NCBI GenBank assembly: GCA_023954855.1
Contig: JAGSGY010000013.1
Coordinates: 34,902-98,901, forward strand
Direction of reading: 5' to 3'
Source: Pseudomonadota bacterium
Lineage (GTDB): Bacteria; Myxococcota_A; UBA796; GCA-2862545
Length of the DNA stretch: 64,000 nt
Shown: positions 48,829 through 58,126 of the stretch, piece after piece
Layout: each line of letters opens with the position of its first letter
Position numbering within the stretch: position 1 is the first letter of the stretch
The notes under the pieces: generated by a model
Told to the model about the DNA's origin: nothing
The model's input: the letters and a program-made list of their open reading frames with translations, nothing else
Databases searched by the model: none
Translations under genes and position numbers: made by a program

Positions 48829-50658
48829 CTAGAGTTCGACGCCAGTAGAGGCGTCGAAGATGCCCTGAGGGCCGAAGGAGACCCAGTGGCCCCCGGGCAG
48901 AGCGCGGAGCACTCGGCGCTCCTTGCCCCACATATCGAACTCTTGGATGGCGGAGCCGCGAGCGGGCTGCAAGATGTGACCTGTCTCGGGGTCGACCCAC
49001 ACATAGGGAAGAAGCCCGGGGGTCTCGCTGACGACTTCACCGCGCTCTAGGTCGACGAAAATGATGGTCGCGGTGTCGTCTTCTTCTTGGAAGCGCACGG
49101 CCGCGTACCGCCCGCCGGTGATGCCCCAGAGACGGTCAACGGCGACATTGAGGTCGAGCACGTCTTCGCCCACGGCTGGGCGGTCTTCCTTCACGCTCAC
49201 GGCCAGGTCGTAAATCGAGAGCACGCCCTCTTCGTCCATGACGAGCAGGTCCGGCCGCCGGTTGACGAAGGACACGAGCGACACTGGGATGTCTGCGACG
49301 GGCTCTGGGGCGGGAATCGCATCCTTGCCGGTGGCTGGATCGATGATGCGGACGTTGCCCTTGGGCGTGATCACCCCAATCCAGGTGCCTCCACCGCTGA
49401 GCGCAAAGTGGGTGGCCCAGTCGAGCTCGAAGACCTGGTTGTCCTTGAGGTCGTACCAACGCATGCCGCCGCGCTGGAGCATGCAGGCGACGATCGGACC
49501 GCCCACTTCCATCTTGGTGGTGTCGGCGGTCTCGGGACCCGCATCGAACAGGTGGCGGCCGCTCTTCGCATCGAAGACCTGCATGCCTGAACCGTCGTCG
49601 GGAAGCCCGATCAACAGACGGCCGTCACGGTCGATCTTGGTCTCGACAAAGCGCTTCTTGGCCGAGAAAGGACGGCGCTGCCGGTCCTTGGTCCAGATGG
49701 CGACCTTTTCGCCGTGAATTGCGGCACGGTGGTCGCCGAACCCGGTGCACGCGGTGACCGCTTCGAGTGATGCGCGCTCGCCAGGACGGTACAGCGAGCC
49801 ATCGGCTCCTCCGACCGCGACCCCTTTGCGGTCCCAGAGAGCAGCTTGCGTCGCCTCGGGCGCGCCGTGCTTGGTGCTTCCGACGGGCTGTAGGTCTGGG
49901 AGCGAGAAGGTGTGGATCGAGCGCTCGGTGATCGCTGCAACCTCGTCCCCGCGAGGAGAGAGCACCATGCTGAGCATCCCCGAGGAGCCTCGGGCTGTGA
50001 ACGAGGTGACGATGCGGCCCTCGGGCATGCCGATGAGGGTGATGCCGCCCGGCCCCATGGCGACGATGTGATCTCCGCTTGGCGTGAATCGCGCCACCGT
50101 GACGCCGCCCGGTACCATCTCGAGATCGACCTGCTCATGCGACATCATGTCGATGAGCTTCGGCTGGTTCAGATTGTCGATGACAAGCAGGTACTTGCCG
50201 TCGGGTGCGAAGTTGATCGACTGGCCGGAGTAGCCGGACCAGTTCGCCATGCGCTCCCACCGAGCGATGTCGTAGACGCGGATGATGCCGTCGATGGCTA
50301 GGCAAGCGAGCAGGGTGCCTTGCGGGTTGAACGACAGGGCGCGCATCGCTCGGGCGGCCCCGTCGGCGCCTTCGCGGACATCCTCGAACACACAGGTGCC
50401 GTCCCACGTCTTGTATACGGACACCGAACCGGACTCGTCGCCGACGCCCGCGAGGCTTCCGCCGGGGCTGACTGCCACCGAGCCGTACACCGCGGCCCAG
50501 CTCTGGAAGATGTGGCTGGGACTCAGATCGTGCGGCTTGGTGATGGCGACGATGCCCCAGGCATCCGCGGTGACACGGGCGCCGGAGTCGGGGTCGAAGG
50601 CCGCGGCGGTAACGGCGGCGGAGTGGGCGTCTGGACAGTACTGATCGACGATGCTCAT
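48829..50658 (-). CDS. WD40-like beta-propeller protein
   Basis: 609 residues without a signal peptide. Repeating blade elements are visible: VTAAAFDPDSGARVTAD, GSVAVSPGGSLAGVGDESGSVSVYKTWDG, MRALSFNPQGTLLACLAIDGIIRVYD, then INFAPDGKYLLV, ARFTPSGDHIVAM and MVLSPRGDEVAAI, giving perhaps two seven-bladed propellers. No catalytic domain is seen, so it is probably a cytoplasmic scaffold. It diverges from the GH57-like gene with 241 bases between. Function unknown. Confidence 0.7.
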   Translation of the reverse strand: MSIVDQYCPDAHSAAVTAAAFDPDSGARVTADAWGIVAITKPHDLSPSHIFQSWAAVYGSVAVSPGGSLAGVGDESGSVSVYKTWDGTCVFEDVREGADGAARAMRALSFNPQGTLLACLAIDGIIRVYDIARWERMANWSGYSGQSINFAPDGKYLLVIDNLNQPKLIDMMSHEQVDLEMVPGGVTVARFTPSGDHIVAMGPGGITLIGMPEGRIVTSFTARGSSGMLSMVLSPRGDEVAAITERSIHTFSLPDLQPVGSTKHGAPEATQAALWDRKGVAVGGADGSLYRPGERASLEAVTACTGFGDHRAAIHGEKVAIWTKDRQRRPFSAKKRFVETKIDRDGRLLIGLPDDGSGMQVFDAKSGRHLFDAGPETADTTKMEVGGPIVACMLQRGGMRWYDLKDNQVFELDWATHFALSGGGTWIGVITPKGNVRIIDPATGKDAIPAPEPVADIPVSLVSFVNRRPDLLVMDEEGVLSIYDLAVSVKEDRPAVGEDVLDLNVAVDRLWGITGGRYAAVRFQEEDDTATIIFVDLERGEVVSETPGLLPYVWVDPETGHILQPARGSAIQEFDMWGKERRVLRALPGGHWVSFGPQGIFDASTGVEL

Positions 50659-50899
50659 GCCGGCCAGTGTATACCGGACGGCTCGCGATGAGACGGAGTT
50701 GCTTCCGCTCGTTGCAGGAGTCGAGCGCGATCAGCGTGGGTGCGCGCCGCTAGCGACGTGAGGCGAGTTGGGGTCGGCGGAGATGTCATTCCTTGGGTAG
50801 GGGTCGCGATCGCTCAAGTGGAGCGCGTGCGGCATGGGTGCGTCGGGGTTGTGCACTCTTTGGGTTGAGGCCTTTGCGCCGCTGTGGTGATCTCTGCGG
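50659..50899 (+). other. Divergent intergenic region, WD40-like gene and GH57-like gene
   Basis: 241 bases with no ORF bearing a ribosome-binding site, no clear hairpin with T-run and no convincing promoter hexamer. It must hold the promoters of both flanking divergent genes, but I cannot place them. Confidence 0.3.
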
Positions 50900-52765
50900 G
50901 TGACATCTCCAGCTCTCATTCTCTTGCTGCGCCTACCGCCAGGAGCACCGGCTACGGCCACCCAGGTGCTCGTGGAGAAGGTGCTTGTTCCGGCTTTCGC
51001 CGCCCTGGACGACGCTCCGGCCGTGCGTGCGGCGTTCGTCGCCAATGGCGAGGTCCTTCAGGCCCTCGAGTCTGAGGCGCCCGAGCAGCTTGAGCAGCTT
51101 CGCGTGCGCGCACAGGATGGTCGTCTCGAGGCGCTCGCGGTGCCGATCTATGAGCCCCATCTCGGCCAAGTGCCGGAGCGGGATGCCCTCGCCCAGACGG
51201 TGGCCCACATCGCCTTGCTCAGGCGCATGCTCGACGTGCGAGCGCACGGATTGTTCGTCCCGTGGAGCGTCTACGACAGGACAGTTCCGCCTGTTGCGGA
51301 GGGGGCCGGCCTGGACTGGGTGGCACTTCGCGGCGGCCAGGGCGTGGTGTCGGTCGAATCGGCAGGCTCGTCCGTCCGCGCAGTGGGGTGGCGGCCGATG
51401 GGTCCGGGCGAGTCTGCACTTGTCGAGGGAGAGGTCGGACTCGTCGACCTGTCGGCGCTCCACCGCGATGGCGGGATGGCCTGGTTTCAGCAGTTGCTCA
51501 CCTCGCTCCCGGGCACGCGCCTGCCGTCTGAAGTGATCGCGGCGGGCATTCCGGCGCCACGCAGCGTCTGGGCCCCGACTCAGAGTGCGGCTCTATACCG
51601 ACAGGAGTGGGGTGCGGCGGACTTGCTGCACCAACGCGTCATGGCCACTTCGCAGCTCGTCGCGCGCTTCGCCAAGGGCGATGAGGACGGCGAGTTTGCC
51701 GCCGATCCGGTCGGTTTGCGCCAAGCACAGCGCTACCTCTGGCGTGCGCAGGCAGGGGATGTGTTCACCGACGGCCAAGCCGGCGGAATTCGTTCGCCGG
51801 ATCAACGCCACCGTGCGTGGCGCGATGTGCTCAGGTCCGAGCGTGTCGCTCTCGAGGGCCTCCGGGCTGCCGGTCGTCCAAGCGCGGCCCGCGTCGACCT
51901 CGACGGCGACGGCATCGATGAGGTGATGCTTCGGTCACCTGAGTCGGCCATCCGCTTGGTGCCGGCACGGCGTGGAGGCTTGGCTTCATGGAGTGTGGCG
52001 AAGTCGGCGCTCCAGCTCGCCGCCGTCCCGCGCCGAACGCGTGCAGAGTGGGAGGCTGAGCTTCGTCCCGATCCCACCGCGCCTCCGAACCCATCGATCG
52101 CTCCAGAGCATCGGCCTGGGCAGCTCCATGGGTTGCTTCGCGAGGATGTCGAGACGCGACTGTGCTTCGACGACCGCTTTCTTCATGCGTCTGCGAGCCT
52201 GGCACGCTTCGAGTCAGGACTCCTCGACGCACACTCCACCGGCCTGGATACGCCGTGGGAGATCGAGAGCTGTGAGCGCTCGGGGCGCGGGGCGCGCACG
52301 ACACTCGTCGGACGCGGCGAGCTGCAGGATGCCGACGAGGCCTGGCCCGTCGAGATTCGCAAGCGCTACGCCCTTCGAGGATCTGAGATCGAGCTGCGCT
52401 ACGAGGTGCAGAACCGTGGCCTAGGAGTTCTTCGAACGCGGGTGTTGTTCCCGCTTGATTTGTCTCTCGGCGCACAGGCCTCCGAGCACCAGATCGTGTA
52501 CCGCGGCGTAAGGCACGGGATCGACGAACTCGATGACGAGGCGGATGTCGACAAGGTCCGCGTGCTCGGAGCTGCGGGAGAGATTTCCATCCAGACCGAC
52601 ACGGGCGTACGGCTCTGGCGCTATCCGATTCACACGGTCCACCGCCACGGCGGGGAGCCGAGAGCGGCGCTTCAGGGCGTTTGCCTTGGCCTTGTGTGGC
52701 TTCTTCAGCTCTGGGCGCGAGAGACGGCCGTGTTCACGGTTCGGGTGAGTTTCACCCCTACGTGA
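50900..52765 (+). CDS. GH57-like (4-alpha-glucanotransferase-related) protein, possibly inactive
   Basis: 621 residues from a GTG. The order of parts follows GH57 amylase/4-alpha-glucanotransferases: an N-terminal barrel (YEPHLGQVPERDALAQ), the central helical domain (LRQAQRYLWRAQAGDVFTDGQAGG), and a beta-rich C-terminal half with DLDGDGIDEVML and RRGGLASW. The nucleophile region, usually WLTERVW, reads FVPWSVYDRTVPP with no Glu, and I find no counterpart of the D-D-G-E-K-F-G acid/base motif. It may therefore be a binding or regulatory protein. It overlaps the convergent LysR gene by eight bases. Confidence 0.65.
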   Translation: MTSPALILLLRLPPGAPATATQVLVEKVLVPAFAALDDAPAVRAAFVANGEVLQALESEAPEQLEQLRVRAQDGRLEALAVPIYEPHLGQVPERDALAQTVAHIALLRRMLDVRAHGLFVPWSVYDRTVPPVAEGAGLDWVALRGGQGVVSVESAGSSVRAVGWRPMGPGESALVEGEVGLVDLSALHRDGGMAWFQQLLTSLPGTRLPSEVIAAGIPAPRSVWAPTQSAALYRQEWGAADLLHQRVMATSQLVARFAKGDEDGEFAADPVGLRQAQRYLWRAQAGDVFTDGQAGGIRSPDQRHRAWRDVLRSERVALEGLRAAGRPSAARVDLDGDGIDEVMLRSPESAIRLVPARRGGLASWSVAKSALQLAAVPRRTRAEWEAELRPDPTAPPNPSIAPEHRPGQLHGLLREDVETRLCFDDRFLHASASLARFESGLLDAHSTGLDTPWEIESCERSGRGARTTLVGRGELQDADEAWPVEIRKRYALRGSEIELRYEVQNRGLGVLRTRVLFPLDLSLGAQASEHQIVYRGVRHGIDELDDEADVDKVRVLGAAGEISIQTDTGVRLWRYPIHTVHRHGGEPRAALQGVCLGLVWLLQLWARETAVFTVRVSFTPT

Positions 52766-53657
52766 GCGGCGCCTCGGCGAGGACGCTGCCTAGCGACGTG
52801 TAGACCGCTCGCAGTGGGTCCCCGTCGCGGAAGAGCAGGCGGAAGTGGTCCGAAAGTGGAACGATGTCCGGGAGGATGCGTGTGAGCGTTCCGTCCTGGA
52901 GCTGCTCGCGTACCAAGTACTCGGGTAGGACCGCCACTCCGTCGCCGCGGACGACCAGCGCTCGAATGGCATCGATGGTGCCCATGCGAAGCAGCTGGCG
53001 AAAGCGCAGGCTGTCCACCCCGCCTGGTGCGTCCCGCCAGTACCGGAAGAGAGGCGCGTCAGCCGACGTGTCGAGCAAGGTGTGGTGCTTCGCGTCCTCG
53101 GGACCCGCGAAGGGAGTCGTCTCGAGCAACCTGGGGCTCGCCACGAAGGCGTAGGCTTCCTCGTGTAGGCGAATGAAGTCGATCGAGGGGTCGTGGATGC
53201 GCCGGGAGCTGATTGCGCAGTCCACCTGCTTCGTGCGGATACGGTCTTCGAGGTCGGGACCGGATCCGAAGTACAGGTGGAAGGTCACGTTCGGGTGGGT
53301 GCGCTTCAGCTCTGGGAGAACGTTCACGAGCCAGGACAACCCAAGCTCGTGCCGGGTGCCGAGCACGAGCTCGAGCGGCGCTGGGCCGAGTTCACCACGA
53401 GCTGCAAGCACGCACCGGCGGGCCGCGTCGATCGCGGCCTCGGCGGCGGGCAGCAAGGCCAAGCCCGCCTCGGTGAGCTCCACGCGTCGGGTGGTTCGCG
53501 TGAAGAGATCGACGCCAAAGCCCTCTTCGAGGCGGCGAATGCGCTGGCCAAGTGCGGCAGGCGTCAGCCCAACGACGCGGGACGCTGCGCGGAAGTTGAG
53601 CAGCTTGGAGGCTTCAACGAAGCAGCGGAGGGACTCGAGGTCGGGGAGTGACGCCAT
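52758..53657 (-). CDS. LysR-family transcriptional regulator
   Basis: 299 residues. The winged helix-turn-helix is at residues 5-65 (LESLRCFVEASKLLNFRAASRVVGLTPAALGQRIRRLE), followed by a periplasmic-binding-like effector domain of normal length. The target cannot be read from sequence. It lies 32 bases after the CDF transporter gene on the same strand, so it may be the end of a trxA-CDF-lysR transcript; LysR genes more often diverge from their targets. Confidence 0.88.
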   Translation of the reverse strand: MASLPDLESLRCFVEASKLLNFRAASRVVGLTPAALGQRIRRLEEGFGVDLFTRTTRRVELTEAGLALLPAAEAAIDAARRCVLAARGELGPAPLELVLGTRHELGLSWLVNVLPELKRTHPNVTFHLYFGSGPDLEDRIRTKQVDCAISSRRIHDPSIDFIRLHEEAYAFVASPRLLETTPFAGPEDAKHHTLLDTSADAPLFRYWRDAPGGVDSLRFRQLLRMGTIDAIRALVVRGDGVAVLPEYLVREQLQDGTLTRILPDIVPLSDHFRLLFRDGDPLRAVYTSLGSVLAEAPLT

Positions 53658-53689
53658 GGGCTCACACTACCTGAGAATGTCTGCGGTGC

Positions 53690-54703
53690 TCAGTCGGGCT
53701 CGATGGCGATGTTTTGAGCGCCAGGCAGGGCTTCGCGAATACGGTCTTCGATGCGGTCCACCTCGTCGCCGAGGTGGTCGACGATGTGTTCGGCGAACTC
53801 GCTGAGAAAGGGCGCCACGGCCTGGGGGTCGGACAACTTCTCGGAGAGCGTGTTCACATCCCGCTCCTCGAGCCACTGGCTCGCCAGGTAGTGCCCGTTG
53901 AAGTCGAGCTCTGCCGACACGCGGTACGCGCTCGCGCCGGTGACGGCCGCGCGTTGAATCGCCACATGATCGATGGCCGGGTCCTCTTCGAGGATGCGCT
54001 GGAGCGTGGCTCGGTCCTTCGGCTGCATGGCCCGGCCAATCAGCAGGCCGCGGTTCTTGTAGATCAAGAACACGGCCACGAAGCCGAGCAGGCCGCCAAT
54101 GGCGAGCGTTCCCACCGCGTCCCAGATGGGATTGTGCGTGTAGGAGACGAGGGCCAGGCTTGCCATCGCGATCAGCACACCAAACACCGCTGCGGCGTCC
54201 TCGAGGAACACCGCGACGGCAAACGGGTCGTCCGTCGTGCGTAGGTTCTCCCAGAAGCCCAGTTCTTGCTTCTTGGCCGCGTCCATCAGCGCCTTGATGG
54301 CGAGCCACCAGCTTCCGCCTTCGATGACCAGCGAGAAGATGAGGATGCCAATGGCGATGTTGGTGCCGACCAGCTCGGCTGGATGGTCGTCGGTGAGCGC
54401 GTGAATGCCGTGCATCACCGTGACGCCGCAACCGACGAAGAACAGGCCCACCGCCGAGATCAACGACCAGACGAAGGCCTCTCTGCCGTAGCCAAACGGA
54501 TGGGCTTCGTCAGCCGGCTGTGCGGCGCGCTTGATGCCGAAGGCGAGAAATGCCTGGTTCGCCACGTCTGCTGCGGAGTGCACAGACTCCGAGAACATGG
54601 CACCCGACCCAGTCATCATGAAGCCCGTGAACTTCGCAACCGTGACCAGGCTGTTTCCTGCGATGGCGGCATAAACCGCGGTCTTACTTCCGTTGGCTGC
54701 CAT
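53690..54703 (-). CDS. Cation diffusion facilitator family transporter
   Basis: 337 residues with six predicted helices. ESVHSAADVANQ in the second helix is the metal site (H-x-x-x-D) of CDF Zn/Mn/Co exporters, and HPFGYGREAFVWSL is the conserved loop. FLEDAAAVFGVL in the fifth helix holds the partner Asp. The cytoplasmic C-terminal domain (DHVAIQRAAVTGASAYRVSAELDF) is divergent and extended, like the ZnT9-type branch. It starts two bases after the thioredoxin stop. Metal specificity is not assigned. Confidence 0.85.
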   Translation of the reverse strand: MAANGSKTAVYAAIAGNSLVTVAKFTGFMMTGSGAMFSESVHSAADVANQAFLAFGIKRAAQPADEAHPFGYGREAFVWSLISAVGLFFVGCGVTVMHGIHALTDDHPAELVGTNIAIGILIFSLVIEGGSWWLAIKALMDAAKKQELGFWENLRTTDDPFAVAVFLEDAAAVFGVLIAMASLALVSYTHNPIWDAVGTLAIGGLLGFVAVFLIYKNRGLLIGRAMQPKDRATLQRILEEDPAIDHVAIQRAAVTGASAYRVSAELDFNGHYLASQWLEERDVNTLSEKLSDPQAVAPFLSEFAEHIVDHLGDEVDRIEDRIREALPGAQNIAIEPD

Positions 54704-54705
54704 CT

Positions 54706-55032
54706 TTAGATGTGGCGGCCCACGAAGCTCCGCAGGGCGCTAATGCCACCGCCGGCTCCGGTCTTCCGATCGACCACTTCGCCGTCCTTGAGGATCAGCA
54801 GGGTGGGGATGTTCGACACGCCGTAGCGCTGGGCGAGACCCATGTCCTTCTGGATGTCGAGCTTCACGATCTTGAGGTTGCCGGCGTTCTCGTCCGCCAC
54901 CTGCTCGAGCAGGGGAGCGATGGCCTTGCAGGGCGCACACCAGGTGGCCCAGAAGTCGACGACGACAGGCGTGCCGGCCTCGACGACCTCGGCGTTCCAG
55001 TTGGCGGACGTGACGTCTGCGAGCTTGCCCAT
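54706..55032 (-). CDS. trxA: Thioredoxin
   Basis: 108 residues from the ATG at 55032, with AAGGAGAG upstream. VVVDFWATWCAPCKAIAP has the active site W-C-A-P-C-K (Ala replaces the usual Gly), and GVSNIPTLLILKDGEVV the cis-Pro loop. A single cytoplasmic domain, reducing protein disulfides. It begins a minus-strand unit with the CDF transporter and diverges from ccsA. Confidence 0.95.
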   Translation of the reverse strand: MGKLADVTSANWNAEVVEAGTPVVVDFWATWCAPCKAIAPLLEQVADENAGNLKIVKLDIQKDMGLAQRYGVSNIPTLLILKDGEVVDRKTGAGGGISALRSFVGRHI

Positions 55033-55196
55033 GATTGCTCTCCTTCGCGGGATGGTTTCGGCCAAGGGGCATGAAAGATGCGAGCAGGTGCAACTCATGG
55101 GCCGGAGCCGAACAGGTAACCTCCGACCTGCGTGCGGCAAGCCCGAACCCAACGGCGATCGCAGAGGGGGCGGTAGCGGGATAGACCGCGTGCGAA

Positions 55197-56006
55197 ATGG
55201 ATAGCCTCCCGTACATCGCTGTGCTGATCGCCTACGGGCTGGTTGGGGCCGCTCATCTGCTCCCCGGGATTGTCGGCGAACGGCTGAAGTCTCGCGTGCG
55301 TCCCATTGCGCTCACCGGTGTGTTCCTGCACGCGGCCGCCCTGTTTCTCGGCGTGGCCACCATCGGCGGGGGCACGGGCTTCCGTGAGGCGCTCTCGGCC
55401 CTCGCGCTCGGCATCATGGGAGCGTACGTCGCAGCCGGCCGGGGCCGTCTATCGGCGCTCGGGTTGTTGCTCGCGCCCCTCGCGACGGTCCTGCTTGGAA
55501 TCGCCCTGGTGGTGCCCCGTCATCAAGTTGCGGCGCTCGAGCACACCCCAGGCGTTCTTCCTTGGCTGCCTATTCACCTCGCTCTGGTCTTCTTTGGGCT
55601 GGCTTGCTTCGCGCTCTCGTTCGCGCTTGGGGCGCTGTACCTGCTGGTCCGACGCGAGCTCAAGGCGAAGCGCTTCGACAGGCTCGGGCGTCTTCCGTCC
55701 CTCGAAGTGCTCGATTCGATGCAGTTCCGAGCCACCCTGTTCGGCTTCGTGGCGATGACCCTCGGCATTGGGGTCGGCGGTGGAATCGCTGCCGCGTCGC
55801 TCGACGTACCGTGGGCCTGGGACCCCAAGGTCGGCTTCACAGCACTGCTGTGGGCCTGGTACGGACTCGCCCTTCAGCTGCGCATCGTCGCGGGCTGGCG
55901 CGGCAAGTGGTCGGCACTGTTTGCGATCGTCGGCTTTGCGGCGGCGATGTTCTCGCTGGTCGGCTTCAACTTCTTCTTCACGGGCTGGCACGGCTATGCC
56001 GGCTGA
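55197..56006 (+). CDS. CcsA/HemX-family membrane protein
   Basis: 269 residues, about eight transmembrane helices. WAWDPKVGFTALLWAWYGLALQLRI is a degenerate version of the W-x-W-D-P-K heme-handling segment of CcsA/CcmC/HemX proteins, and conserved His residues occur at PRHQ and PIHLAL. The gene directly precedes hemA and overlaps it by 11 bases, the hemX-hemA arrangement seen in many bacteria, where HemX limits HemA levels. It may instead take part in cytochrome c assembly, which would suit the multiheme protein at 8214. Confidence 0.8.
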   Translation: MDSLPYIAVLIAYGLVGAAHLLPGIVGERLKSRVRPIALTGVFLHAAALFLGVATIGGGTGFREALSALALGIMGAYVAAGRGRLSALGLLLAPLATVLLGIALVVPRHQVAALEHTPGVLPWLPIHLALVFFGLACFALSFALGALYLLVRRELKAKRFDRLGRLPSLEVLDSMQFRATLFGFVAMTLGIGVGGGIAAASLDVPWAWDPKVGFTALLWAWYGLALQLRIVAGWRGKWSALFAIVGFAAAMFSLVGFNFFFTGWHGYAG

Positions 56007-57273
56007 GCGCCGCCTGATCGCGGTTGGGCTGTCGCACCTGACGGCTCCCGTCGAAGTGCGTGAGCGACTCGCCGTCGACCCCGCAGGCGTGCGCCGCACC
56101 CTGAACAACCTTGTCTCAACCGGAGTGAGCACGGAAGCGCTGTTGATCTCGACCTGCAACCGGGTCGAGCTGTACACGGTGCCCGGACGAGGCGGCGAGG
56201 TCGGAGTCGCCGAGTTCCTAGCGAGCTTCCGCGGGCCCAAGGGCGAGGCACTCGACAACTACCTCTACTGGCACCGCGGACGCGATGCGGTGCACCACTT
56301 GTTTCGGGTGTCTTCGGCTCTCGACTCGATGGTGCTCGGCGAACCCCAAATCTTGGGACAGGTGAAGAGCGCGGTCCGTCAGGCCCAAGAAGTGAACGCC
56401 CTCGGCCGCGTGCTCAACCGCCTGGCGCAGCGCAGCCTGGCGGTGGGCAAGCGGGTACGCACCGAGACGGCTCTGGGGCAGCACCGTGTCGGCATCGGGA
56501 ACGCCGGAGTCGACCTAGCGACGCAGATCTTCGGTGACCTCGGGGGGCGGAGGGCCATGCTGCTCGGCGTCGGCGAGATGGGCCGACAGGTCGCCAACGC
56601 GCTGCAGAGCGCCGGCTTGCGTGAGCTCGTCGTCTGCAACCGCACGCTGGAACGCGCGCAAGAGCTCGCAGAGGCCCAGGGCGGCACAGCCATCGAGTGG
56701 AGCCGGATGGCGGACTACCTCGGGCGCGTGGACATCGTGATTGCTGCGACGGGTGCTGCCGAGCCCGTACTCGTCGCCGAGGACGTGCGCAGAGCGCTCA
56801 AGGCGCGGTCGTACCGGCCCTTGTTGCTCGTCGACCTGTCCGTTCCTCGCAACATCGATCCTGGGGTCGACGACCTCGAAGATGCGTACCTCTTCAACGT
56901 GGACGACCTGCGAAGCGTGCAGTCACGCGGAATGGCCCTCCGTCAGGATGCGGCACTCGATGCAAGGAAGCTCGTCTCGACCGAGGCCGACCGCTTCATG
57001 ACCTCGCTCGCCGAGCTCGATGTCGCGGCTCGGATTGGCGGCGTCGTGCGGCATGCCGAGGTGCTTCGCATCGCCGAGATGGCCCGCAGTCAGCGACTCG
57101 TCTCCTCGCTCGACGGGTCCCAGCAGGAAGCCCTCGATCAAATGACGCGGGCCCTCGTGAAGAAGGTGCTGCACAACCCACTTCAGAACCTCCGCAGAGC
57201 CGCCCGAGAGGGCGACTCGGAGCGCGTCGAGGCGATCCTCAACGCGATGGGAGTCCAAGATGAGGACGCTTAA
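55996..57273 (+). CDS. hemA: Glutamyl-tRNA reductase
   Basis: 425 residues from the ATG at 55996, inside the end of ccsA. IAVGLSHLTAPVEVRERLA opens the protein, LLISTCNRVELY holds the catalytic Cys, HLFRVSSALDSMVLGEPQILGQVK is the family signature, and AMLLGVGEMGRQVANAL the NADPH fold. It makes glutamate-1-semialdehyde, the first committed step of C5-pathway heme synthesis. It overlaps hemC by 14 bases. Confidence 0.96.
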   Translation: MPAERRLIAVGLSHLTAPVEVRERLAVDPAGVRRTLNNLVSTGVSTEALLISTCNRVELYTVPGRGGEVGVAEFLASFRGPKGEALDNYLYWHRGRDAVHHLFRVSSALDSMVLGEPQILGQVKSAVRQAQEVNALGRVLNRLAQRSLAVGKRVRTETALGQHRVGIGNAGVDLATQIFGDLGGRRAMLLGVGEMGRQVANALQSAGLRELVVCNRTLERAQELAEAQGGTAIEWSRMADYLGRVDIVIAATGAAEPVLVAEDVRRALKARSYRPLLLVDLSVPRNIDPGVDDLEDAYLFNVDDLRSVQSRGMALRQDAALDARKLVSTEADRFMTSLAELDVAARIGGVVRHAEVLRIAEMARSQRLVSSLDGSQQEALDQMTRALVKKVLHNPLQNLRRAAREGDSERVEAILNAMGVQDEDA

Positions 57274-58126
57274 GCTCGGAACCCGTGGCTCACTGCTCGC
57301 GCGGACCCAGAGTGGCCATGTGGCGGCCGCCATCACCGAAGCCACTGGCGTTGCTGTCGAGTTGGTGATCTTCACCACCCGCGGCGACCAGGTGCGTGAC
57401 CGGCCCCTCGCCGAGGTCGGCGGCAAGGGTCTGTTCACCAAGGAACTCGAGGACGCTCTGCTGTCCGGCGCCGTGGACCTCGCCGTCCACAGCATGAAGG
57501 ACATGCCGACCGATCAGCCTGCGGGACTGCGGTTTGGGGCGATTCCCGTCCGTCAGGACCCCCGCGATGCGCTGGTGGGCGCGGCGCTCGCCGATCTGCC
57601 CGCCGGGTCTGTGGTCGGCACCGGTTCCGCACGGCGTTCCGCGCAGGTTCGCGCCATGCGACCCGACCTGGGCATCGAGGGCATTCGGGGAAACGTGCCG
57701 ACCCGCATCGCGAAGCTCGATACCGGACCCTATGACACCGTGGTGCTTGCCGCAGCGGGACTGGCTCGACTTGGGCTGTCCGATCAGGTGGCCGAGTATC
57801 TGCCCATCGACACCTTTACGCCGGCCGTGGGCCAGGGCGCCTTGGCGGTGCAGTGTCGTGAAGACGACGAAGAGCTTCTCGGCTGGCTCAGCGCGATTCA
57901 CGACCCCAACGTGGCGAATGAGGTCGAGGCCGAGCGCGCCTTTCTCGAGGCCGTCTCCGGAGGCTGCTCCGTCCCCGCCGCTTGCCACGTGAAGATCACC
58001 GGCGACGATGCGACGGTGTGGGCGGCCTGGGAGCGCAACGATGTCCTTCGGCGCACGCGACTCGAGGGACCGGCTGCCGACGCATCGGCCCTCGCACGGG
58101 CCGCAGCGGCAGGACTCGCGGTCTAG
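57260..58126 (+). CDS. hemC: Hydroxymethylbilane synthase
   Basis: 288 residues. LKLGTRGSLLARTQSGHVA opens the fold, AVHSMKDMPTDQP and GTGSARRSAQVRAMRPDL are substrate-site motifs, and EAVSGGCSVPAACH carries the Cys that binds the dipyrromethane cofactor. It polymerises four porphobilinogens. hemD, the next step, lies at 61752 on the other strand. The stop overlaps the convergent DUF692 gene by four bases. Confidence 0.96.
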   Translation: MRTLKLGTRGSLLARTQSGHVAAAITEATGVAVELVIFTTRGDQVRDRPLAEVGGKGLFTKELEDALLSGAVDLAVHSMKDMPTDQPAGLRFGAIPVRQDPRDALVGAALADLPAGSVVGTGSARRSAQVRAMRPDLGIEGIRGNVPTRIAKLDTGPYDTVVLAAAGLARLGLSDQVAEYLPIDTFTPAVGQGALAVQCREDDEELLGWLSAIHDPNVANEVEAERAFLEAVSGGCSVPAACHVKITGDDATVWAAWERNDVLRRTRLEGPAADASALARAAAAGLAV

